A stretch of 64,000 nucleotides of DNA from Odiellus spinosus. Its lineage: Eukaryota > Arthropoda > Arachnida > Opiliones > Phalangiidae. Shown here one piece after another: positions 27,290 to 37,176 of the stretch (position 1 is the first letter of the stretch; every line of letters starts with the position of its first letter). Under the pieces are notes generated by a model. The model was not told the DNA's origin and did no database searches. It saw only the letters and a list, made by a program, of their open reading frames with translations. The stretch spans positions 35,007,458 to 35,071,457 of the forward strand of contig OY987225.1 of NCBI GenBank assembly GCA_963920705.1. The letters are read 5' to 3'. The translations under genes and the position numbers were made by a program.

Positions 27290-29677
27290 CTAGAGGTCTT
27301 CCTCTTTCTTGTTAGGTTTGAATTGAATCTCGGCGTATTCAATTTTCTCGCTAGATTTGCTTAATTTTGGTTTTTCCGATTTCAAAGCCGGTAAATCTAA
27401 ATCGGCGTAGACAATCCCATCCGGGCTTCTTTTAAGCGCTTCTGGGTTTTCGTAATGGCGAATGGCTTGCACGTCCGTGTAAAGAGCGTCCGGAGGAATG
27501 GCTCGATCTTTAGAGGACCCCCGACCATTTTGCAATTCGTCGGACAATCTTTGACTGCTGTTTTCGCTTTCCGGGTGGAAGCCGTGACGGCGAACGAGAC
27601 ATCTTTCCTTCTACGAGAGAAAAATATTGGAGTTATTTAAAGGAGGAGGAGATAGAAACTATTTTAAAGGGGGAAGATAAAACTTTTCTATTACCTTCAA
27701 GAGATAAATCACAACCAGGAAGACAATGACCACTACGACTATACATCCGACTACTATCCCAATCACGGCTGACATGGTAACGGGTTCCTTAACTCTCAAG
27801 GATACGTCAAAATTGGTTTCACCATTAACGTTACTGACGTGTAAAGTGTATTTTCGGGCATCACTGCTCTCCGTGTTGTGGATTATCAATCGAGCTTCGA
27901 AACAATCCTTGGGAAGTTCTTCCCGGATTAAAGGAGGCGCGACGTAACGAGCTAAAGTTGATCCTAAATCGATTTTGACGCTGCCCTAAAATAAAGGAAG
28001 GAATGGATAAAGAAATTAACGAATGAATGGATTAAAGAAGGAATGAAGAAATAAATTATTAACCCATTCCCAGTAGATTTTCTGCGGATCTGGAGGAGGA
28101 TCTGCGCAAAAGATGACAGCCACGATAGCGTCTTCGTCTCGTTCCACAACAATCTCAGCATTTTTGATGGCGTTTTCTCTCAAGTATTGAGGCGGTCCGA
28201 CTATATTGAGTTCGACTTCTTTCGATTGGGCTTTTAGTTCCTTTCCATTGATCACGTTGCTAACTTCGCAAATGTACTTTCCCTTGTAAGAGTAGGTAGC
28301 GTTCTGAATGATCAGGGTAGCGTTACCGCCTCTGTGTTGCCAAGTGTTGCCTTTTTCCTCCAAACTTTGAAGCCAAGTATATCGAGGAGGCGGATTTCCC
28401 TCAGCTTCGCATTGCAAACGTACGGGACTGTACAGCTTGGAGGTTAAAAAAGGAGGCGATACTTGAAGAACGTTCGGTTTAAACTTAACATCCAAGTGCA
28501 AGCTGATTTCTGCGCTTTCTCCCACAGAATTTGTCGCTACGCAACTATAATATCCGGCGTCAGATCGCGATATTTTATTGAATTTGATGGTTTCCTGATT
28601 GCTGTATTTAAGAACCCCAGATTTCTTCCAGACAATCCAAGCTGGCGGATTAGCATTGGCAACGCATTTCACCGTCAGTTCGTCTCCTTCGGCTAAATCA
28701 GCGGTTGGTTTTCCCTCCAACTTGACCACAGGAGCGTAAGAGATGTTTAAATTGACCACCACTTCTTTAGATCCAGTTGCGTATGTTGCGTGTATAGCTT
28801 TGATTAAAAGAAAGCTATATTATACAGGGGGATCCCAATAAGAAAAATAGGTAATTTTCCGTAGATTTCTAGAGCTTTATAGCGTTAATTTTTATAAATC
28901 TAGAAAAATACGCTCACCTTGTATAATATAGACTATTATTAAACAAGGTAATTTCTTTAGATTCTTACCTACGCATTTAAGCATCTTATTATGATCATCT
29001 TTTTGGAACGCGTACGTTAAAGAGCTAGAGGCTCTGAAAGTTCCATTTTGGCTGACACTGGTCAAATTGGTTTGATCAGAATTTGAAGTAATTTCCTTGG
29101 AATCGATAAACCACTTTAAAACTGCGGGAGGATTCCCATCCTTGGATACGCAAATAAATTTACTCTCTTTATCAGCTTCAGCCACAAAATTATCCCCCGT
29201 ATTATATCTGATATTTTTATGTTCCATAAACGGAGGTTCCGGTTGGTTCCTTACTGTCAGTTTCACTATGTTCGATTTCAGAGATTTTCTGTTTAGAGAA
29301 ACTACACCAACCTGGCACTGCCAATATCCATCGTCGTGCTCCAAGGAAGTGTTTATGACGCTAATGCTACAATCTCCATCCAACGGGGAGCTATTATATT
29401 TGTATTTATCCGTAATTTCTTGAACTACTTGAAAACCTTCCTGAGTGGCTTGGGTCTTTTTTAGCCAGTGGCACTGACCTTCCCTGTTTCTTATTCGGCA
29501 GGTTAATTTTATCGTTTGTTGGGGGTTCACTTCGCTTTCAACGGGAGTCGCTTCGAATTCTTGTTGGGCAGAGCCGTGACAAGTAATTAACGCGAAAGCG
29601 AGGAAGAACAACGTTGTCGTAACGCGTTTTGAATAGTTTAAATCCTGGATATTCCAGTTTTGACGTTTGTGTGCCAT
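27290..29677 (-). CDS. Five-Ig transmembrane adhesion protein, fasciclin-3-like, ITIM-like tail
   Basis: Predicted type I cell-surface adhesion or receptor protein. Exons (minus): 29677-28969, 28797-28064, 27985-27695, 27610-27290; 684 residues in phase. An N-terminal hydrophobic signal (TTTLFFLAFALITCHGSA) follows a basic leader. Five Ig-like units: Ig1 has an extra Cys pair (LTCRIRNREGQCHWLKK...DGDCSISV...YWQCQVG), Ig2 FICVSKDGNPPAVLKWFID, Ig3 CVANANPPAWIVWKK...YYSCVATN, Ig4 CEAEGNPPPRYTWL...YICEVSN, Ig5 lacks the second Cys (KYTLHVSN). One membrane helix (SAVIGIVVGCIVVVVIVFLV) precedes a tail of about 110 residues with IVYADL and IEYAEI. The cysteine-rich first Ig, the cysteine-poor membrane-proximal Ig and the helix sequence resemble insect fasciclin-3, which has three Ig domains. 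A Kirre/nephrin-type relative is the alternative. It is head to head with MED11. Confidence 0.85.
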
Positions 29678-30383
29678 GTTATTTCGAAATTCGATGATAT
29701 CATAACAACAAAGGCTTACGTAAATTAGGACAAGTAGAAGATTAACATAATTTTGGAGGTTTTATCCTTTTCTTTGGACCTTGGCTTCTGTCAAAAGTAA
29801 AAATCCGCGCGCGTATGTAGATGTACTCGATTCAAATTTTCGCTTCTTTGTAATTCCATGGCAATATTTTTGGCACTTTTTCCCGTTGCGGGTCAAAACG
29901 TTTTTTTACAGAAGAATGGGCAATTTTTCCTCTACAAAATTATATTTCCGCTTTAAAAAAACCACTACCTTCAATCCCATGACCGAAAACAATCGAATTC
30001 TATGTCAGCCTCATCCGGAGATGACGTCATTTGGCCTACTTCGTACAATTAGCTTCCGGTTTCCGTTTTCTTTCAACTCGGCCGGGTTGTTGAATAGGCG
30101 TTTATTTTAGGATGTAAAGAACGCGAGATGGCATGAAATTCGTAAAAAAAACATTCAAATCTTGTTACCGCAACGAAAACTAGACAGTATACGCGTAATT
30201 TAACTCAATTTTTTTCGTTTCGAACCACGATTAATTATTTTAGAGTTAATTTTTTAAGGGAAACAGTAGAAATAGTACCGAAGCGCTAAGCCTAATATTA
30301 GGCCTAGCTAATCCTGGGATATCCCAAAATCAAAATAGGCAATTTTGCTTTTAAGTCACTTTTTAAGTGAAAGTTTACGCAAA
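29678..30383. promoter_or_regulatory. Shared divergent promoter region, Ig-domain gene (-) and MED11 (+)
   Basis: These 706 bp separate two start codons pointing away from each other, so both promoters must lie here unless there are further upstream exons. It includes a TGACGTCA-like site (gatgacgtcatttgg, about 30020) and an aggcctagc pair near 30300. No TATA box is convincing for either side. Confidence 0.5.
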
Positions 30384-30952
30384 ATGGATAAATTAGAAAC
30401 TCTGGAAGCGATTGAAAAAGATGTAGGCAACGCTTTACAAAGCGCAGGTATTATTCTAGCGAAAAGAACAAAACTCAATCGAATTTGCTTAAGATTTCCA
30501 TTGTAATAAAAGAAAACCTCTTTTCAGGACAAGCTATCTTGGAGCTCAGCAAGGAAAAACCGAGTATGAAGCAAGTGGAAGCCAACACAACGGCCTTCTT
30601 GACGACTCTGGTAAACGTGGAAACCTGTCTACAAAAGCAGATTAACTATCTGACTCAAGTATCCACCGGTATGGCGCTAGCGTTTAAGGGTGTATAGGGA
30701 AGTAAGAGAAACGTATTTAGATCTGGGTAAGAAATTAGTGTACGTTGAAACTTAGGCCAACCTCACGAAGGGTCAAGTTACGCGGCCCAAAAAATCCTCC
30801 ATATGGCTTGGCATCGATTGGAACACGCACGTTCTAGGGTGAATGAATTGGAAAGAGTGGGCACCCAACACAGACAACAACAATCGGCTAGAAATCAAGC
30901 CAGTTTAATGCGTCAATCCCAAATCCCTCAACCACCACCTTCCACTCAATAA
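30384..30952 (+). CDS. MED11: Mediator complex subunit 11
   Basis: MED11 is a head-module subunit of Mediator that pairs with MED22 and helps recruit TFIIH and RNA polymerase II. Exons: 30384-30447, 30528-30668, 30756-30952; 133 residues (human 117). The helix ETLEAIEKDVGNALQSAGQ and the AILELSKEKPS segment match the family start. NYLTQVSTGQPHEGSSYAAQK is the most conserved core, followed by a final helix with a Gln-rich tail. The stop codon taa is embedded in AATAAA (30948-30953), so the 3' UTR must be tiny. It converges on NUFIP1. Confidence 0.95.
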
Positions 30953-30998
30953 ATATGGACGCATTTTTTTGACATTATTTCAATTGAGAATCTTTATT
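30948..30998. terminator. Interleaved poly(A) signals of convergent MED11 and NUFIP1
   Basis: On the plus strand AATAAA (30948-30953) overlaps the MED11 stop codon. On the minus strand AATAAA (30993-30998) lies inside the last NUFIP1 codons, about 16 nt before its stop (30975-30977). Cleavage 10 to 30 nt downstream on each strand would make the two mRNAs overlap tail to tail. Confidence 0.65.
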
Positions 30999-33249
30999 TT
31001 CCACATTTACATTTTCAAAAAAGTTATTTCTTACAATGTGGTGTACGCATTGAAGTATAACGTTCCTTTCGTGCCGAATTTCGTTTGCCAGTAACTAAAA
31101 TTAATTGAAAGAGAAAATATTAACCTCGTAACATTGAAGGTTTATATAATTATTTTACCTTTTCGAGCAAACTAGTTTGTCTTTTGCGCATCGGATATAG
31201 ATTAGGTGCCGCAACTTTCTTAGCTTCTATATTTGGTTTCGGAGGAAACTGCTGGATTATTTTGCTAGAAATTTCTACCGGTTCATTTTCGCTGTCAGAA
31301 TCTGATCCGTAATTTGCCATTAACGAACCCAAAGCTCCTCCCGCCACTTTTATTTCTTCCTTGATTATTATTTCTGATTCTAAATTAGTTAAGAGAAGCT
31401 TTTAACTTCTACAAATGAAGATAAACTCAACAATAGTTAATACAAATGATTTTTTTACCTATTTCTTTCATTTTAATTACGTTAGAAGTCTCAATATTAT
31501 TGTTTCGTTGGTTCTTTTCATTTTCCTCCTTTGATTGCGACGTTTCTTTCGGTTCATGATGATTTTTCTCTTCAAAATAGTTTAATTCTCGCGTTAATTT
31601 GTTTTCTATCGATATTTTTGTGTCCAATTTATTTTGTTTAGGGCTGGAAATTATCTCGGAGTTTATTTCTTTGTCAGAATCGCTGTCCAACTCTCCTTCT
31701 GATTTTTCTTCAGTTAGTTTAGAGTCCTTTTTTACTTCAATCTCTTTTAATACGGATTTCATTAGTTCATCGTAGTTTTTCACAATATCGCTTCCCTTTA
31801 AATGGTCGCGATCTGATTGAGTTCTTTGATTCCCTCGGAATCTTCCTCCTCCTCGAAATCCTCGACCTCTAAATCTTCCCCTTCCATTTTGATTCTTATC
31901 TTGATTTGTTTGGTCAAAATTTCTTCTAGTCTGGTTGTTGTTGAATTTATTTCCCCTCCCTCTGCCTCGTCCACGCATTTTTCCGAAGAATTTATTCCCC
32001 AAAATTTCCCCTCTCGCTTTCTTTTCTTTCAATTCTTGTTTACGTTTTTCAATATTTTCAGCAGTTGGAAAATTTCTGTAAATTTGTAAACAAATGTACT
32101 TTTTAGGAGTTTTAGGGAAAATTTCCATATTATTAGAGTTCGTCCGCTAAAAATAGGCCTAATTCTAACTGGATATTAAAGGAAAATTTCTTTATAATTA
32201 AGAGTTGGAGCCGGCTTAAAATATATTTAAATTTTGTTTAGTTTATATAAAGCTAAGGCTATTTTTATTATAACCAGAGTTTCGTCTGCTAAAAATAGGC
32301 CTAAAGTTAATTGGATTTAAAGTAAATGAAAATTTTGTAGGCCAAAAATAGGTATATTTGTAATTGGAGATGAAGTGAAGGATTTTTCTTCTGTTAAAAA
32401 TATGCCTAATTTTACGCTCTAGAATTTGCCCCTTGAAATTCTCCTTTCTCTACACATAAAGCCTAGCTCTGACTGTACAATCTCTTATATATAAACAAGA
32501 AAAAAAGAAAACTTCATTGGGAGGTTACTTGGAAGTCTTACCGTTTTCTGTCTTCTCGCCATTTATCAATGTCTTCTGGCGTATCTAAGGACATGATTAT
32601 TTTGGCCAATCCTGTTTGATGTTGCTAAGAAGTTTTAAATTAATTTACGGAGATTATTTTAGGCATAAATTATATTAGGGTATACCATTTTCTTGTGAAG
32701 CGCAACAATTTTAGGATGAGCTCGGAATTTACATCCTTCAATGTTACACTAAAAAAAAACCAGCAAATTATTTCCAACTGTATTTTTAAGGCCATTTGGT
32801 AAATAAGGTCTTTTTTCCTTACGTTTATATGTTCGGCTTGATGTTTTAGATAGGACATTTCGTCGCGAAAAGACTTATCGCAAGTGTCGCAATATAAATC
32901 TGTATTTCTTAGGAAATTGGCTTGTTTTTGGAAAGGTTTTGGCGTTAAAATCGTTCTTGCTGGAGGGGTGTTGTCCCATTTAGGCTTCTATAATTATATT
33001 TATAGAATATTGTATTTATTTTGCAAACAGGCCTACGTGTATTTATACGCTAACCTTTATCGTAGGATCTTCAATTTTAGCGGAATTAAAATTATCGGAG
33101 GCGTTGTACCAAGGTAGAAAGGTGGATCCATCGTGATTAACGTTGAAAGGCGATAAAAAGCTACTCGTTATCGTTTGATTCGAGTTGATTTTCCCGGAGT
33201 TAAAAGGATTAGGAAGTAATCCGGGACTCTGGGCGCTAATTTCACTCAT
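30975..33249 (-). CDS. NUFIP1: NUFIP1, FMRP-interacting zinc-finger RNA-binding protein
   Basis: NUFIP1 works with the R2TP/ZNHIT3 machinery in box C/D snoRNP assembly and binds RNA. Exons (minus): 33249-33055, 32987-32823, 32748-32686, 32624-32542, 32075-31459, 31379-31159, 31094-30975; 487 residues in phase (human 495). A C2H2-type pair is visible: YCDTCDKSF...KHQAEHIN, then CNIEGCKFRAHPKIVALHKK. The family signature follows (LDTPEDIDKWREDRKRNFPT, then AENIEKRKQELKEKKARGEI). Next comes an RGG/RG-rich stretch (MRGRGRGRGNKF, GRFRGRGFRGGGRFRGN), an acidic linker, and a conserved C-terminus (SLLEKLLANEIRHERNVILQ, CVHHIVRNNFF). A repeat-rich intron separates exons 4 and 5. It is tail to tail with MED11. 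Confidence 0.94.
32136..32420. repeat. Fragments of the AGGCCTAA dispersed repeat in NUFIP1 intron 4
   Basis: Two copies start near 32136 and 32276, each reading about agagttcgtccgctaaaaat and then aggcctaa. The same phrase forms the arms of the palindrome in GCC2 intron 4. A weaker piece lies near 32339. Confidence 0.7.
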
Positions 33250-34010
33250 TTTTAGCTTTAAATTCGGTTAATTAACCTCCAAATTAACTCTAAACTTTAA
33301 ACTAAGCGAGTGGTAAACATTACAGAAACCACGTGCTTTTTTTACTTGTCGTCTGCGCTAATATACGGGTCAAAGTTCAATATTTTTGCCGCCAGATCGC
33401 ACCACTAAAATATGGGAAAATAATTTATCTATTTTAACATAGGTGGCGCTAGGGGTTTTATTGAACTCTTCACCTTTTAGGTTGTTTCAAATTTCAATTA
33501 GGCTTAAAATTGGCTCGCTTTTTCAGATGGATGTTTTCGCTATTTCCTAGTTTTGGATATTGGATTTCATCAATAATTCTGAAGAAATAAGTGTTGAGTA
33601 CTATTTTCTTATTTTTTTGTTGCGGGTTTTAATGTTTGTTTTAAAAATTAGGCTTATAAATAAGAGTAGGAACAAAAAACAAATTGAAAAAGCTAATCGT
33701 CCCCTTGTGGCTAAACTTAAGCCTTGGCTAGATAAATCACCCCAAAGGATTCAATCATGATTGCATCGCGAATAACGCGTATTACACACGTATAATTAAG
33801 TTAATTAAGTTTATTAAGGTGTTTAATATCTGAATTAACGCGATTTCACTGAGATTAACAACGCGTAATTTGCCAATCGTGTTTAAGCGCTGAAACCAGT
33901 ATAGAATTAACGCGGCTATTTTAAATACGATAATTATTAAATAAGTCCCTTAATATCGTAATCAAAGTGAATGTTTAAAGGTCGATGACAAGATAGTAAT
34001 TAGTTTAAGT
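33250..34010. other. Intergenic spacer between NUFIP1 start and lipase A end
   Basis: The NUFIP1 promoter side (33250-33480) is followed by AT-rich DNA. The frame at 33560-33760 has no recognisable domain. Nothing else is supported. Confidence 0.45.
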
Positions 34011-36613
34011 CTAAAAGGTTTCTAGGAGTTGAATAAGATGATCGTGGACGTATTTCTTGGCGTCGATGGCGTAGACGAAGTCTAAATGAGACCACTTTAA
34101 GTAAGGTACTTGATACCAATCTATCACGTTATGAATCTTCGCTTTTAATAATTGGGTGTCCACTGGATCGGCCAGTTGGTCATTGGCGCCCCAGAAAACG
34201 GCAACAGGGGCCGTCATCTTCTCAATATCGTACAAAGGGGGTGTGGCCTAAAATATAAACATAATTAGGCTTCTTCGACTATTATCGAGGGTTAATTAAT
34301 TTATTCAAATGGCGACTCATGAAACGAAATTTTACTTGTCCGTATTTTTTGAGGTTTTCTTTTTTCCCGAAGTCGAATTTTTGAAAAGGTTTCCCTTTCC
34401 CAATCGCCTGTAAATTATCCCAAAAAAATATATATATAATTATAGTTGATCTCGAGCAGTCTTAGAAAGGATCCAATATCCGTAATGATAATAGCGTTTT
34501 CACGCGAGGCTTGCGTATTAGTTTAAACAATAATTATTCGATTCCTTCCAAGATGGTTACGGAGTATTAGGATTTTAATTAGTCGTCTTTTGAGACAAGG
34601 TGTTATTAAGAAAATTTGCTAATTGTCATACTTATAGAAGATTAGTTATAAACTTAAGGTAAAACCGATGTCACGCATTAATGTAAAACGGTAAAAATGT
34701 ATTCAAATTTGTCGTGAGAGGAAGGGGAGAGTTATTGTAAGAGACGCCAGGCGCCTCTTCCGAGCTATCCAGGGATTACCGGTAATTATAATCAAAGTAA
34801 TTGTAATTACTTGTCCGTATTGGGCGATGGTGTAGGTTGAAGTCCCAGCAGGCGCGTGTTGAGTTAAAACCTCCAGCCTGGTCTGATAATTAATTAAGAA
34901 GGAACTAATTATCATTGTTACTAATTAGTAATTAAGCCTTATTATTAATTACTCTATTAAATTGGTCGCTTTCGGGTCCCGCGATCAGGAAAATAACGTT
35001 TTCGCATAATAATTTGAAAGGTTTACGAGCGCACAGAAGCGACGACGCGAATTTCATCAAACGACTGTTGGGTAGAAATTCGTATTCTCCGAATAATTTC
35101 AGGAAAAACTGAAAATAGTATTAAATCTTATTATAAGTTTATAACTTATAAGATGAGTTATAGACTTATGATCTTATTAAAACTTTTTCAAAGTGAGGCT
35201 GTCACGCATTTTTCACGAACTCCGAATGGAAATTGAGTTGTATTTGTTATAAAAACAATTCAAAAAATATATATACATACGTCATAAAAAATGGTGACAA
35301 CTGCTCACTTTAGAACGAGCCAAGATGATTGGTTTTTACCTGAACTTCCGTGGTGAATGGTGCCAAATATTTGACTGGGCTTTTAGTGTGGGTGGGGTTA
35401 GCCACTGGGGCGTACGCCATAACTGATTCAATCTACGTAATATTAAAAACATCCCAATTGTTAGTTTATAACTAAAATCAGTTAATTTAATTATAATTAA
35501 ATAATTAAACCCGCGAAATTAAGTAAACGTAGACCTACTTTTTCGTTGTATTCGACCTTTTCTGAGAGTAGGGCGAATATGACGGTAGTTCCCATGGAAT
35601 GTCCGACGTAATGGAGTTTCTCCTGTCCAGTTACGTCCAGAATGTAGTCGATGGTAGCCGGGACGTCGTACAAAGCGATCTCGTCCCATCTAATCGACGA
35701 ATCGCGATTAGTTTAATGACCAGTAATTAATTATAATTAATTTACGAGAATTTCCAAAACTCTTTGCTCTCGGGGCTCAAAGTTCGATGTTTTCTGGAAT
35801 AAGTATTCCCTCTGGCGTTGGCCAACCATACGTCATAGCCCGCGTCCGCCAAGATGTACCCTAACGTATAATCGCCTCTCGTTGACACATTTGGGAACTT
35901 AACCATTAGGATTTAATTTCGAATCTTACCTAAACTTTGATTTTCGAAGTTGATGACCCAATCAGCCGCCGAGTTCAATAGACCGTGGTGCAATAGGACC
36001 ACTTTGTTCTTTTTGGGGGGTGTGGTTCTCGTCTCTATGTCTTCTAGTTTTTGTCGTCCGGGATACTGGACGAATTCCAACCTCGTTTGGACCTTTCCCC
36101 CGGGAATCCTTTGAATACCCAAGACGTAACCGTCCGACGTCACCACCTCGTGTTCTTCGACCGGATATCCCTTACTAATTATCAGCTGCGACTTGTATTA
36201 TCCAAACGTAAACGAGTCAATTGAATTAGAAACATATATTGATATAAGCGAGATACGATAGGTATGGTACTTGGGGACTATTTTTTAAACAAAAAACTTA
36301 ACCCAATCGAGAGTCAGCGGCAGTTAAAGCTAGAACTTTAATAAGGGAACCAAAACAGACTGTGTAGAAGGTTTACGTAGGCGTTTCCCATCAAGTACTC
36401 TTCAGTTTGGCGCTCCTCGATCTAAGAATAGGAGTCGTACTCGTAGGCGGTACTTACGACGTTTCTGGGGCTGTCAGGGTCGTGTGTCCGTAACCCCGCT
36501 CGAATATCTTCGGCGGTGTACTTGTAGTAGTCTAATTCTTCTCGAACCGAGTTGTTACTTCCGAAAACTATCCAGAAAACTTTTAGGAAACTTAGAATAG
36601 TTAGGAAAGACAT
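34011..36613 (-). CDS. Secreted acid lipase A (LIPA/gastric lipase family)
   Basis: An alpha/beta-hydrolase predicted to hydrolyse triacylglycerols or cholesteryl esters in the gut lumen or lysosome. Nine exons (minus): 36613-36458, 36191-35930, 35860-35746, 35689-35539, 35432-35340, 35108-34953, 34882-34811, 34407-34336, 34247-34011; 437 residues in phase. A hydrophobic signal ([19 protein letters not shown]) starts the protein. The family N-terminus is [20 protein letters not shown], with oxyanion motif [14 protein letters not shown] and [14 protein letters not shown]. The nucleophile elbow is GHSMG, the Asp lies in GANDQLADP and the His in KWSHLDF, so the triad is complete. The cap region lies in exons 5 to 8. 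Its central exons and introns are almost identical to lipase B. A 144-bp MITE lies 107 bp upstream of the start. Confidence 0.95.
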
Positions 36614-37176
36614 GTTTCCACTCTTCCTCCTCTTAATAGATTGACACGAAGTAAACTAAACACTCGAATCGAGGCACTCTCCCTCGTTCCAGAGATATAT
36701 CGTACGCGAAAGATTAATATCAGGAGCTAATCAACTAGGAGTTTCCACCCAAGGAGGGCTGAACGAACTCCGGACCCGCCACGAAAAACGATTTTTGGCG
36801 TGGCTGGAATGGAGCTGTCCATTCAACGCGGCATAGGATGAAAACTCCTAGTTATTCGCTCCTGTTAATATTAAAATAATCAAGATCTAAGCCAAATATC
36901 TTTTTATTCGATACAAACACTTATTAATAGTTCTTCGAATGTCTGAAGATTTTTCCCTCATTACGAAAGCGGGACTACTTTCTTCTCAGTTCGGGTTTAA
37001 TATCGCGTATCAATCCGCGTTAGCTTTAACAACATTACGTCGATAAATATCGGAGAATACAATTTTAAATCAATCGAGGCGTATATAGGTTTATTGATGA
37101 ACTAAAAAAATCGTACATTATCTTCAATTTAGGAAAGTTATTTCCGGATTATCTAATCGATCATTGGCTGTTGTTA
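36614..37176. other. Spacer between lipase B stop and lipase A start
   Basis: It contains the lipase A promoter, the 144-bp MITE (36721-36864) and the short 3' flank of lipase B. No exon was recognised. Confidence 0.5.
36721..36864. mobile_element. 144-bp MITE with 7-bp target duplication
   Basis: The left end caggagctaatcaactagga is inverted at the right end (tcctagttattcgctcctg) over about 24 bp with few mismatches. It is flanked by perfect 7-bp direct repeats ttaatat (36714-36720 and 36865-36871). There is no coding capacity. The CAG terminus and 7-bp duplication are shared with the 337-bp family. Confidence 0.85.

Noticed and set aside
33560-33760. 66-codon frame between NUFIP1 and lipase A
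   Set aside because: Composition is like the surrounding AT-rich DNA, and no homologous family or splice partner was recognised.
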